A stretch of 64,000 bases of DNA from the NCBI RefSeq assembly GCF_005795905.1, contig NZ_VAWE01000001.1, positions 6,065,001-6,129,000 on the forward strand. Reading direction: 5' to 3'. The notes beneath the pieces are model-generated. The model worked only from the letters and a program-made list of their open reading frames with translations, made no database searches and was not told the origin of the DNA. Below, one piece after another: positions 26,616 to 34,896 of the stretch. Positions within the stretch are counted from its first letter, which is position 1, and each line of letters begins with the position of its first letter. The stretch is from Streptomyces marianii. GTDB lineage: Bacteria > Actinomycetota > Actinomycetes > Streptomycetales > Streptomycetaceae. The position numbers were made by a program, and so were the translations under genes.

Positions 26616-26909
26616 TCAGCGGTGGCGGCGCAGCCGCCCCGCCACGGCGTGTCCGACGAAGAGGTACACGAGCGCGGCGAGACCGTAGCCCGCCACGACC
26701 CGTGCCCACGCCTCGTCGAACGTGAACAGGTCGTGCGACCAGCCGGCGAGCCAGCCGGCCACGTCCCGGATCAGGATGACCAGGTCGTTGGCGCGGTTCG
26801 CGTCCAGCAGGTACATCAGGATCCACAGGCCGATGATGACGGCCATCACATCGGCGACCACCATGATGATCGTCGCCGCCTGGTTGCTACCACTTCTGCG
26901 GGGAGACAT
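26616..26909 (-). CDS. Small membrane protein, unknown function
   Basis: A 97-residue protein with two clear membrane helices (ATIIMVVADVMAVIIGLWILMYLL and VVAGYGLAALVYLFVGHAV), separated by a hydrophilic loop containing DVAGWLAGWSHDLF, and a basic C-terminus (GRLRRHR). It resembles small conserved actinobacterial membrane proteins without known function. It is convergent with the barrel-protein gene and has its own upstream region. Confidence 0.72.
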   Translation of the reverse strand: MSPRRSGSNQAATIIMVVADVMAVIIGLWILMYLLDANRANDLVILIRDVAGWLAGWSHDLFTFDEAWARVVAGYGLAALVYLFVGHAVAGRLRRHR

Positions 26910-27343
26910 GGCAACCGGATTGCCGTTCTCCGTTGAACCAAACCCGGGAGGGATTCGCCCGAGTGGCGGGGCGAACGTCGCCTGACGCCGCACCAGGAGT
27001 GGCGGCGGCCCCGAGAGAGCCGCAGGATCGGGCCGGGGTTTCGCGAGGGCCGCATGGTCGGCCGGGCCCTGCGGGAGTCGCTCGGTTCGGGTTGGGGCCC
27101 CGCCCTGCGTACGCGCCGCCCGTCGGGACCGTCCGGCGCCGCCTGATACGCGTCGTCCGGCCCGCCCGTTCGCGGAGTCGTCGGCTCGTCCGGTCCACGC
27201 CCGGTACGAGGCGGCCCCTCCCGGAGCGGTCACGTCGAGGTGGTTCCAGACGCTCCCCGGTGCTGTCGCCTCGCGAGCACATGTGCCGGAGGCGGCGCGC
27301 CCCGCCGTCCCGGCGGACGGCGCCGCTCTGCGGGCGGCGGTGC
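26910..27343. other. Intergenic region, nothing recognised
   Basis: 434 GC-rich bases between two minus-strand genes. Open frames exist in several registers but show no family resemblance and are probably compositional. It would hold the promoter of the small membrane protein gene. Confidence 0.5.
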
Positions 27344-28354
27344 TCAGCCGTTCAGCTCCGCCAGGACCCTCAGGGTGCGGGGATCCGGTGCCGTCACCAG
27401 CAGGTCCGTAACCGGGCCCTTGCGCCATGACTCCAGCCGCTCGGCGACGCGTTCCCGCGGCCCGACGAGCGAGATCTCGTCGGCGAAGGCGTCGGGTACG
27501 GCGAGCACCGCCTCCTCGCGGCGGCCCTCGGCGAACAGCCGCTGGATGTGCCGGGCTTCGGCCTCGTAGCCCATGCGCGCCATCAGATCGGCGTGGAAGT
27601 TGCGGGCGGCGTGGCCCATGCCGCCGATGTAGAAGCCCAGCATCGCCTTGACCGGGAGCAGCCCTTCGGCGACGTCGTCGCAGACGTGGGCACGGGCCAT
27701 CGGCGCGATCATGAAGTCCTCGGGCAGTTCGGTGAGCGACGCCTCGTAGACGTCCGTCCGCAGCGGCGACCAGTACAGCGGCAGCCAGCCGTCCGCGATC
27801 CGGGTCGTCTGCGCGATGTTCTTCGGGCCCTCGGCCCCCAGCAGCACCGGCAGCCCGGCCCGCAGCGGGTGGGTGATCGGCTTGAGCGCCTTGCCGAGGC
27901 CGGTGCCGTCCTCCCCGCTGTACGGGAGGGCGTGGAAGCGGCCGTCGAGTTCCACGGGGCCCTCGCGGCGCAGGACCTGGCGGACGACGTCCACGTACTC
28001 CCGGGTCGCCGTCAGTGGGCTCCTCGGGAACGGCCGTCCGTACCAGCCCTCGACGACCTGCGGTCCCGACAGCCCGAGTCCCAGGAGCATCCGCCCGCCT
28101 GAGAGGTGGTCGAGCGTGAGCGCGTGCATGGCCGTGGCCGTGGGCGTGCGGGCCGCCATCTGCGCCACCGCCGTGCCGAGCCGGATCCGCGTGGTCCGCG
28201 CGGCGATCCAGGTGAGCGGGGTGAACGCGTCGGAGCCCCATGCCTCGGCCGTCCACACGGAGTCGTAGCCGAGCCGCTCCGCCTCCACGGCGAGGTCGGT
28301 CTGCGCGGGGTCCGGGCCGCGCCCCCAGTAGCCGAGTGCGAGTCCGAGCCGCAT
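27344..28354 (-). CDS. F420-dependent LLM-class oxidoreductase
   Basis: A 336-residue luciferase-like TIM-barrel oxidoreductase. Family features are RLGLALGYWGRGPDP at the start, AERLGYDSVWTAEAWGSDAFTPLTWIAARTTRIRLGTAV, LDHLSGGRMLLGLGLSGPQVVEGWYG, and ADGWLPLYW. It is of the coenzyme F420-using subgroup. Rv3520c, a member of the mycobacterial KstR regulon, is of the same type. A perfect CTGAC-N5-GTCAG palindrome lies 25 bases upstream of its ATG; no KstR-like box was seen. Its role in lipid or steroid oxidation is inferred from these parallels. Confidence 0.87.
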   Translation of the reverse strand: MRLGLALGYWGRGPDPAQTDLAVEAERLGYDSVWTAEAWGSDAFTPLTWIAARTTRIRLGTAVAQMAARTPTATAMHALTLDHLSGGRMLLGLGLSGPQVVEGWYGRPFPRSPLTATREYVDVVRQVLRREGPVELDGRFHALPYSGEDGTGLGKALKPITHPLRAGLPVLLGAEGPKNIAQTTRIADGWLPLYWSPLRTDVYEASLTELPEDFMIAPMARAHVCDDVAEGLLPVKAMLGFYIGGMGHAARNFHADLMARMGYEAEARHIQRLFAEGRREEAVLAVPDAFADEISLVGPRERVAERLESWRKGPVTDLLVTAPDPRTLRVLAELNG

Positions 28355-28378
28355 GACCTCAGCCCCTCTCCGGCGGTT

Positions 28379-28393
28379 CTGACGTATCGTCAG
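28379..28393. promoter_or_regulatory. CTGAC-N5-GTCAG palindrome (perfect)
   Basis: CTGACGTATCGTCAG. The arms CTGACG and CGTCAG are perfectly complementary. It is 25 bases upstream of the F420-dependent oxidoreductase ATG, where a repressor would cover the promoter or the start of the transcript. Confidence 0.65.
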
Positions 28394-28420
28394 TTCGCTG
28401 TTGGTGGACGACTGTACGGC

Positions 28421-28456
28421 AGCGGCCCCCCGCCCGGAAGGGCGAGGGGCCGCGCT
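28421..28456 (-). terminator. GC hairpin after the DUF5336-like gene
   Basis: AGCGGCCCCCCGCCC pairs with GGGCGAGGGGCCGCGCT around GGAA (one or two mismatches). It lies downstream of the minus-strand gene ending at 28478 and insulates the F420 oxidoreductase promoter from readthrough. Confidence 0.65.
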
Positions 28457-28477
28457 GTGCGCCGGGTGAACGGCGGG

Positions 28478-29275
28478 TCAGCCGCGCTGGATGCCGGTGG
28501 TGTCCTGCAGGACGCCGCGCCGGCCGTCCTGCGTCTGCGCCACCAGGGCCGGGCCGCGCTGGTCGACCGCGAGGTACCAGGTGCCGGGCGCCAGTTCGGC
28601 GATCGGCGTCGGGGAGCCGTCCTCCGCGTACAGCGGCCGGGCCACCGGCACCGCGAACCAGAACGGCGAGAACTCCGGGGCCGGGGCGCCCTGCGGCTGC
28701 CCCTGCGCGGGGCCGCCGGGCTGCTGGCCCCCGTACGGTTGCTGCTGCCCCGGCTGGCCCCCGTAGGGCTGCTGCTGGGCGCCGGGGTAGCCGTAACCGC
28801 CTTGCGGCTGGGCGCCGTAGGGCTGCGGGGTCTGCGGCCTGGGCGCGCCGACCAGGGGGGCCTTGAGGGCGGGGACGAGCGGAGTGGCGATCGCGCCCGC
28901 GGCCAGCAGCAGGGTGCCGAGCAGGCCGAGGATCGCACCCGCGCCCGCGTCGCCGTTGATGTCGAGGAGCGTCCAGAACATCGTCCAGAGGGCGAAGACG
29001 CTCAGGGCGACGCCGAACTGCGCGACGTCCAGGCCCACGACCTTGCGCCCCGGCATGGCGCGGCCGACGACGATCAGCCCCGCGGCGATGATCCCGCCGA
29101 GGTAGATCGACATCACCGTGCCCAGCGAGTCCCAGGCGTTCGGCAGGTCCGCCGAGGAGCAGTCGACGCCGCTCGGGCAGTCGACGCTGACGAAGTCGAG
29201 GAACGAGGCGATGAACAGCACCACCGCTGCTCCGATCACCACGCCATCGCCTCGAGTGAGGGAGCGGATGTTCAC
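28478..29275 (-). CDS. Membrane protein with Gln/Gly/Pro-rich linker (DUF5336-like)
   Basis: A 265-residue membrane protein. Residues 1-140 hold four hydrophobic helices (VVIGAAVVLFIASFLDFV, IYLGGIIAAGLIVV, FGVALSVFALWTMFW, LGLLGTLLLAAGAIA). A tyrosine/glutamine/glycine-rich repeat linker follows (YGGQPGQQQPYGGQQPGG). A ~70-residue soluble domain then starts FSPFWFAVPVARPLYAED and ends RRGVLQDTTGIQRG; it may be an outward- or cytosol-facing sensor or binding domain. No function is known. It is followed by a GC hairpin. Confidence 0.75.
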   Translation of the reverse strand: MNIRSLTRGDGVVIGAAVVLFIASFLDFVSVDCPSGVDCSSADLPNAWDSLGTVMSIYLGGIIAAGLIVVGRAMPGRKVVGLDVAQFGVALSVFALWTMFWTLLDINGDAGAGAILGLLGTLLLAAGAIATPLVPALKAPLVGAPRPQTPQPYGAQPQGGYGYPGAQQQPYGGQPGQQQPYGGQQPGGPAQGQPQGAPAPEFSPFWFAVPVARPLYAEDGSPTPIAELAPGTWYLAVDQRGPALVAQTQDGRRGVLQDTTGIQRG

Positions 29276-29481
29276 GTGTAGTCCTTAGTCGGTTGCGTCT
29301 CGTCGTGGCGGTCGTCGGTGCCGCCGGTCGGCGGTGCACGCGCGGAGGCTCGGGGGTGGCCCCATCGTACGGGTGCCGGTGAGAACCGGTGTGAGACCCC
29401 CGTCCCCGGCGGAGACGAATCTATCGTCTGTCCCGTCAGCCCCGGGCGGTAGGTGCTGATGCCCCGGTCTACCGCCCTGGT

Positions 29482-30486
29482 CTACCCCAGCAGATAGGTG
29501 CTGATGCCTTCGGCGATCCCCTGCGCCGCCTTCTGGCGCCACTGCGAACTCCTCAGCAGGGCCGCGTCCTTCGCGTCACGCATGTTCCCGCACTCGACGA
29601 ACACTTTGGGAACGGTCGACAGATTCAGTCCGCCGAGATCCCCGCGCTCGTCCAACCCCGTGGCGCCGCCGACGTAGTTGGCGGGCGCGCTGCCGGTGGC
29701 CCGCACGAACTTCCCGGCGATGCGCTCCGCCAGTTCGCGGGACGGGCCGACGATCCCGGTGGTGTCGGCGGCACCGCGCTTCACCGGGGCGGGGTGGATC
29801 ACATGGAAGCCGCGGTTGCCGCTGCCCGAGCCGTCGGCGTGGATCGAGACCACCGCGTCGGCTCCGGCCTCGTTGCCGATACGGGCCCGCTCGTCCACGC
29901 AGGGGCCGAACGACCGGTCGCCGTCCTGGGTGAATCGCACCGTTGCGCCCTGCCTCTCCAGCAGGGTGCGAAGACGGTGTGAAACATCGAGGGTGAATGC
30001 GGCCTCCGTGTAACCGTCGTTGGTGGACGTGCCCGTGGTGTCGCACTCCTTGCGGTTCGTCCCGATGTCCACGGGTCGGTTGATCTCGCGGGCGTGCCGG
30101 AAGTTCCCGGGGTTGTGGCCGGGGTCGATCACGACGACCCTGCCCGCGAGCGGACCCCTGCCCGGAGTGGAGGGCTTGGCGTCCCCGGAGGGCGTCTCCG
30201 GGGTGTCCGGGGTGTCCGGGGCATCTGGGGCGTCCGGGCCCCGGGGTGCCGAGGTGCCGCCGCCCGCGGGGGCGGCACCGGACGGCGGCGCGGCGGACGG
30301 CGCGGCGCCGGTCTTCTCCGGGCCGCCGGGGGCGGGCGCGGTGCCGGGGCCGCCCGAACCGCCGCAGCCGGCGAGCGTCACCGCCGTCAGCGCGGCGACG
30401 GCGAGGACGGCTGCGCCGCGGGCTCCGGCCCGGGACGCGAGGAGGCGGGGCCGGGGCGGGGGCGGCTGGTTCAGGTCGTACGGCAC
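29482..30486 (-). CDS. N-acetylmuramoyl-L-alanine amidase (Amidase_3), lipoprotein
   Basis: A 334-residue lipoprotein amidase. The lipobox LAGCGG sits after a hydrophobic stretch (cysteine near residue 41). A Pro/Ala/Asp-rich linker with repeated APDTPDTPETP follows, then the zinc amidase domain: VVVIDPGHNPGN (zinc His), a zinc Glu in NDGYTEAAF, VVSIHADGSGSGN (zinc His) and the catalytic Glu in KVFVECGNMRDAKDA. It would cleave the bond between N-acetylmuramic acid and the peptide stem from the outer face of the membrane. It is monocistronic. Confidence 0.92.
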   Translation of the reverse strand: MPYDLNQPPPPRPRLLASRAGARGAAVLAVAALTAVTLAGCGGSGGPGTAPAPGGPEKTGAAPSAAPPSGAAPAGGGTSAPRGPDAPDAPDTPDTPETPSGDAKPSTPGRGPLAGRVVVIDPGHNPGNFRHAREINRPVDIGTNRKECDTTGTSTNDGYTEAAFTLDVSHRLRTLLERQGATVRFTQDGDRSFGPCVDERARIGNEAGADAVVSIHADGSGSGNRGFHVIHPAPVKRGAADTTGIVGPSRELAERIAGKFVRATGSAPANYVGGATGLDERGDLGGLNLSTVPKVFVECGNMRDAKDAALLRSSQWRQKAAQGIAEGISTYLLG

Positions 30487-30519
30487 GTCGCGATGCTAGG
30501 GGATGACGGGGGCGGTACC

Positions 30520-31173
30520 TCAGATTCCGGCGCCAGTGCGCCGCAGCACCCGCAGCGAGCCGGTGGCCGACACCTCGGTGAACGCGCCGGAGGCGAGCGC
30601 CCTCAGATAGATCCGGTAGGGCGCCTGGCCGGTCCACTCGTCGACCGGGTCGGGGAAGACGTCGTGGATGACGAGCAGGCCGCCCCCGGCCACGTGCGGG
30701 GCCCAGCCCTCGTAGTCGTTCGCGGCGTGCTCGTCGGTGTGCCCGCCGTCGACGAAGACCAGGCCCACCTCGCGGCCCCAGACCTTCGCCACCTGCGGCG
30801 ACCGTCCCACGACGGCGATCACGTGGTCCTCCAGCCCTGCCGCGTGCACGGTGCGGCGGAAGGCGGGGAGGGTGTCCATGCGCCCGACCTCGGGGTCCAC
30901 GAGCTCCGGGTCGTGGTAGTCCCAGCCCGGCTGCTGCTCCTCGCTGCCGCGGTGGTGGTCGACGGTGACGGCCACGGTTCCGGCCTCGCGCGCGGCGTCC
31001 GCCAGCAGGATCGTGGACCGGCCGCAGTACGTCCCGACCTCCAGCAGCGGCAGCCCGAGCGCCCCGGCCTCCACGGCCGCCGCGTACAGGGCGAGGCCCT
31101 CGTCGACGGGCATGAAGCCCTTGGCGGCCTCGAACGCGGCGAGGATCTCCGGCTTGGGGGCGGCGGGGGCCAT
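30520..31173 (-). CDS. Class I SAM-dependent methyltransferase (cephalosporin-hydroxylase-like group)
   Basis: A 217-residue protein with a methyltransferase-like Rossmann fold: LLEVGTYCGRSTILLADAA (motif I), AVTVDHHRGSEEQQPGWDYHD, LVFVDGGHTDEHAANDYEGW (metal and post-motif region) and GGGLLVIHDVFPDP. This pattern matches the predicted-methyltransferase / cephalosporin-hydroxylase-like family in which a VDGxH motif often binds metal. The ATG at 31173 follows GGAGGAAT. Its substrate is unknown and its neighbours give no clue. Confidence 0.8.
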   Translation of the reverse strand: MAPAAPKPEILAAFEAAKGFMPVDEGLALYAAAVEAGALGLPLLEVGTYCGRSTILLADAAREAGTVAVTVDHHRGSEEQQPGWDYHDPELVDPEVGRMDTLPAFRRTVHAAGLEDHVIAVVGRSPQVAKVWGREVGLVFVDGGHTDEHAANDYEGWAPHVAGGGLLVIHDVFPDPVDEWTGQAPYRIYLRALASGAFTEVSATGSLRVLRRTGAGI

Positions 31174-31897
31174 GGGATTCCTCCGGCGGCGTGGTGGGCC
31201 TGACGTGCGCGGGGCTGACGTGTGTGGGCTGACATGGGGCGGAGCGAACGGGCCGGACGGCACGGGCCACCCGGACGTCACATCGTAGGGTCCTTGGCGG
31301 GCCGCCGTCCGGGCGGGGGCGGCGGTGCCGTTGCGGCCGTTCCAGAGGGAGCGGCCGGTGGGGGAGGCCGGCGTGTGGGCGGAGCGCGGGGCGTCCGGCT
31401 GCCTGGAGGGACATGCGGTGAGGGGCATGCGGTGAGCGACATGCCCATCCAGGCGCGGGCTCCTTCCGCGGGTGCCTGCCGTCGCCCGCGGGCTTCAGCG
31501 CCACCTCGCAGATGCGCGTCGGGAAGTGGGCCGCGACCCCGCACGGCCTCGTCCCGGGCCTGCTCGTCGCCGACTCGTCGCCGAGCTCGGCGCGATGCGC
31601 ATCCCCGCCGGGCACCGGCTGACCATGCACTACATCGCCGAACGGGAGTCGCCGACGACGGCACGACGTGGACCGGCGTCGTCTTCCCGCTGCTCGCGGC
31701 GGCGTTCCCGGTGCGCCTCCCGCGTACGGGAGGGGTGACGGCGCTTCGCGTCGCGGACGGCGCCCCGACCGGGTGAACGGGCCCCACGGGCGGCGACAGG
31801 GCGCCGACGGGTGCTCCCGCCGGATTGGGGACACGATGGACACACGCACGAGAGCTGCCCGGCGACCGCCCGGGACGACGACTGCTGCGGAGGCGCC
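31174..31897. other. Intergenic region with a possible decayed coding fragment
   Basis: 724 bases without an intact gene. Around 31500-31776 the plus strand gives protein-like pieces in different frames: VGKWAATPHGLVPGLLVADS, then RIPAGHRLTMHYIAERE, then DDGTTWTGVVFPLLAAAFP to a stop at 31776. This order suggests one gene broken by two frameshifts. I do not recognise the family, and chance is not excluded. Confidence 0.35.
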
Positions 31898-32179
31898 ATG
31901 GACACCTGGGCGACGTGGACGACTCAGGGGATCATCGCCGGCACCGGCGGGGTCATGACCACGGAAGGTGGTCCGATCACGGGGGACGTGACCGTGCACA
32001 CCACGTGGATCGACGGCCTGGCGCAGGTGACCGTGCAGCACACCGGGGCGACCGACTGGTACGCCGTGCAGGGCAGCCCCGTGCCCGCCGACGACGAGGA
32101 CGTGGGCCGGGCCGTGCATCAGGCGGCCGTGGAGGCGGTCAAGGAGGGCGGCGGCCGGGCGTTCTCGTTCCCCGTCTGA
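31898..32179 (+). CDS. Conserved-looking small protein, unknown function
   Basis: A 93-residue soluble protein (MDTWATWTTQGIIAGTGGVM...). The middle looks like a small beta-sheet domain (DVTVHTTWIDGLAQVTVQHTGATDWYAVQGSPVP), with a helical C-terminus (EDVGRAVHQAAVEAVKEGGG). It has a strong ribosome site (GGAGG) and normal codon use. No domain is recognised. It is the last chromosomal gene before the tandem Tn7-like elements. Confidence 0.65.
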   Translation: MDTWATWTTQGIIAGTGGVMTTEGGPITGDVTVHTTWIDGLAQVTVQHTGATDWYAVQGSPVPADDEDVGRAVHQAAVEAVKEGGGRAFSFPV

Positions 32180-32680
32180 GGCGCCGGCCGCTCGGCGCCG
32201 GTGGTGCGCGTCGCGTCGGTGGCGCCGGTGGTGCGCGTCGCGTCGGTGGGGCCGGGGGTGCCCGCCGAACGACGGCGTTCGGGCCGTCCGCGGATCGTGC
32301 TCGGAGGTGCGGGGGTGTCCGAGGGGTACGCACGGAGGTGGGTGTCGTCCTGCGCGTCCCGCACAGTGTCGCCGTCGTCGCCGACCGGAAGTGGCACTGT
32401 CCTGTCCGACTGAACCTTGCGAGAACTGGTCCTGATGACCTGCGGTTCGCAACCTCAGCTGCGGCAGGTGAGAGCCAGAAGGTCTCACCATAGGTTGCAT
32501 TATCGGCAGTCTGTTGGGCGCCGAAACGATGCTTGGTTCCTCTTGGACGGGGGTGTCAGATCAGGCTGAGCTGTTCTCCCGGAGTCGGTGGCAGGAGAGT
32601 TGCTCCGCGGGACACCTCTAATTTGCGAGTCTCGTTGTCAGCGCCAATACGACGATCCCGCAGTGATGAGTGGCGGTCCG

Positions 32681-33196
32681 TCAGCAGGATTCGAAGCTGG
32701 GGACAGCCGGACCGATGTTGCCGTCTTCGTCCATGAACTCGAGCCGTTCCATAAACGCCACGATGAACTCGGTGAACGAGCCGTCGAAGGTCGCGCATCC
32801 CTCTTCGTGGGCCATGGTGACGATCGTCCAGCGGTCTGGATCCGGGTTGCAGGGCAGGAAGAAGTGCTCGTCGCCGCCATAGTCGTAGCCCCAGGAGATC
32901 AAGCCGCCCGGCTCGGGGTGGAACGGGTGCGGGAAGTCGTCCGGGCGGCGTTCGCGCGAGTTGGCGAAGCTCTCGTGGATGCGGCGCATGCGCTCCAGCA
33001 GCGGGCTGGAGCCGTTGGGGTGGAAGACCACAAGTTCTTCGGCAATCACGCCGGTGCCGTAGATGTCCAAGAATGCCTTGAAGTCGCTCGGCAAGGGTGA
33101 CCCCACATAGCTCTCGACCTCGGTCCAATCGGCGGGTGACCACCGACGTGGCAACGGCATGCCGAGCAGCTGCTTCAACGCTTCGAGTCCTGCCAT
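32681..33196 (-). CDS. SUKH-family (SMI1/KNR4) protein
   Basis: A 171-residue SMI1/KNR4-like protein: WTEVESYVGSPLPSDFKAFLDIYGTG near the start, LISWGYDYGGDEHFFLPCNPDPDRWTIV in the middle and a C-terminal FTEFIVAFMERLEF. SUKH proteins commonly act as immunity proteins against polymorphic or contact-dependent toxins, but no toxin gene is adjacent, so it may be an orphan immunity gene carried as cargo of Tn7-like element 1. The ATG at 33196 follows AGGTGAGG; an in-frame ATG at 33250 is less likely. Confidence 0.85.
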   Translation of the reverse strand: MAGLEALKQLLGMPLPRRWSPADWTEVESYVGSPLPSDFKAFLDIYGTGVIAEELVVFHPNGSSPLLERMRRIHESFANSRERRPDDFPHPFHPEPGGLISWGYDYGGDEHFFLPCNPDPDRWTIVTMAHEEGCATFDGSFTEFIVAFMERLEFMDEDGNIGPAVPSFESC

Positions 33197-33437
33197 GTGC
33201 CTCACCTGCTCGATCACCCTGATTGAACGGGGCAAACCTAACGTGATCAACCTGTCCAGTGGAGGGCGGGGTGGCTCCCCGGCCCGCCAGATAGGGAGAG
33301 TCGGCCGGCCTGCTCGTCGCGGCGGTCAGCAAGCCGTCGGAGATCTGCTCACGAGTGATCTGTCCCTTGGCCGCGGCGTCGTCCCTGACCATCCCCTCGT
33401 AGCGTGGAGCCCTTGATTGCAGGGGAAGTTGGGGTTC

Positions 33438-33782
33438 ATGGGGTCCAAGAAGAAGCCGCCGTACGACGCTGAGTTCCGTGAGGGCGCGGTGCGCATCGTG
33501 GTCGAGACCGGGAGGCCGGCCGGCGAGGTCGCCGAGGAGCGCGGCATCAACCCGGGCACGCTGCACAGCTGGGTGTCGCGGTGGCGGCGCAACGGGACGA
33601 CGTCCTCGGACCGGCCCGTACAACCGACAGCCGCCAGTGGCGGTGGCGGTCGGGTGCGGGAGGCCGAGCGGGCCGAGCTGGAGCGGCTGTGCCGGGAGAT
33701 CGGGGAGAAGAGCAAGCGGATCCGGGAGCTGGAGATGGAGCGTGATGTCTTCAAGCGATGTATGGCCCTCTGGGTGAAGTGA
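33438..33782 (+). CDS. IS3-family transposase OrfA
   Basis: A 114-residue DNA-binding subunit with a helix-turn-helix (YDAEFREGAVRIVVETGRPAGEVAEERGINPGTLHSWVSRWRR) and a leucine-zipper-like C-terminus (EAERAELERLCREIGEKSKRIRELEMERDVFKR). It overlaps OrfB by 25 bases, allowing the frameshift fusion usual in IS3 elements. It looks intact although its partner is not. Confidence 0.9.
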   Translation: MGSKKKPPYDAEFREGAVRIVVETGRPAGEVAEERGINPGTLHSWVSRWRRNGTTSSDRPVQPTAASGGGGRVREAERAELERLCREIGEKSKRIRELEMERDVFKRCMALWVK

Positions 33783-34865
33783 TCGAGAACGCTCCGGAGG
33801 CGGTGGTCGCCTTCATCGGTAGCCAGAGGGTCGGGCATGGCGTCCCGCACCGGGTGTCCTGCCGGGTGGTCGGGGTGAGCGAGGCTTGGTTCTACAAGTG
33901 GCGCCGGCGCCCCGACGAGCCGACGAAACGCGTGGTCAGGAGGGCGAGGCTGGAGGAGCGGATCATCCACTTCTTCACGGAGTCCGGCGGCACCTACGGC
34001 TCGCCGAGGATCACTTTGGATCTGTGGGCGGAGGGCTGGCAGGTGTCGGTGAACACGGTCGCGGAGATCATGGCCGGGCTCGGTCTGCAGGGCCGCAAGC
34101 CGCCCAGGCGGCGGTCGCTGACCCGGCAGGGCAAGCGGAAGGCTGCCCCTGACCTGGTGAATCGCCGTTTCGACGCGGTGGCCCCGGACGTTCTCTGGTA
34201 CGGCGATATGACGGAGATCGAGACCGGCGAGGGCAAGATCTATCTAGCCACGGTCATCGACGCGTTCTCGCGCCGTTGCCTCGGCTACGCCATGGGCGAG
34301 CACCATGACGCGGCCTTGGTCGGGGCGTCGTTGAAGATGGCCACCGCGACGCGCGGTGGCCGAAGGGACGGGACGATCTTCCACAGCGACAGGGGAAGTG
34401 AGTACACGTCAGAGGCGTACAACACCCTGTGTGACCGTCCGGGCGTGGTGCAGTCCATGGGCAGGGCCCCGGCGTTCTCCGCGAATGTCCCGGTTTGCTC
34501 CGACGGGATGTTGCAGATCGATCAGCCTCGTTGCCTGATCGGAACGGGGTCCGGACCGATGACGCACGGATCTCGAAACGGACATCTCGGGAGAACGCCG
34601 GGGCCCTGAGTCCATGGGGCGGGTGGGGTCGGCGCTGGACAACGCCGCCGCGGAGTCGTTCAACTCGCTGATCAAGGTCGAGTACATCCACCGGCACCGG
34701 TTCGCCACCCGCACCGAGGCCCGCCTGAAGATCGCCACCTGGATCACCGGGTTCTACAACCCGCGACGCAGGCACAGCGCGGCCGGCGGCCTGCCGCCGG
34801 AGGAGTTCGAACGGAGCATCACCGAAGCACGCAAGAAGAGCGACCAGAGGTGCCAGGCCGCATAG
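33758..34865 (+). pseudogene. IS3-family transposase OrfB, interrupted by a palindromic element
   Basis: DDE integrase-type transposase. The N-terminal HTH_21 part (FFTESGGTYGSPRITLDLWAEGWQVSVNTV) is followed by the catalytic Asp in VLWYGDMTEIETGEGKIYLATVID and the second in FHSDRGSEYTS. The frame reaches VVQSMGR and is cut at 34462. After the insert it resumes with VGSALDNAAAESFNSLIKVEYIHRHRF, which carries the catalytic Glu. Removing 157 bases (the element plus one 10-base target copy) joins these as QSMGRVGSALDN without a frame error. Confidence 0.9.
34462..34608. mobile_element. 147-base MITE-like element inside IS3 OrfB
   Basis: It has inverted ends CAGGGCCCCGGCGTTCTCC and its complement, and an exact 10-base direct repeat AGTCCATGGG at 34452-34461 and 34609-34618. 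It has no coding capacity. The 10-base duplication is unlike IS3, IS5 or IS701 and would suit mobilisation by an IS4-like transposase. It is a recent, datable insertion because precise removal restores the host frame. Confidence 0.88.
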
Positions 34866-34896
34866 GAGAGGTCTCTACGAAACCAGGGGATTGACA

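Larger units (their letters stand above)
33386..34896 (+). mobile_element. IS3-family insertion sequence, itself interrupted
   Basis: The ends TGACCATCCCCTCGTAGCGT (from 33386) and, in complement, TGTCAATCCCCTGGTTTCGT (ending 34896) agree at about three quarters of positions. OrfA and OrfB overlap in the IS3 manner. OrfB is split by a 147-base palindromic element; without it and its target repeat the IS would be about 1.35 kb. It has interrupted the broken tnsA copy on the opposite strand. Confidence 0.75.

Noticed and set aside
29576..32500. 974-residue minus-strand open frame
   Set aside because: It spans the amidase and methyltransferase genes in a shifted frame and reads as Arg/His/Pro-rich shadow sequence.
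33252..33385. Protein-like minus-strand frame (DAAAKGQITREQISDGLL...) left of the IS3 element
   Set aside because: It could be the tail of the broken tnsA or another transposon gene, but it does not align with the intact tnsA C-terminus.
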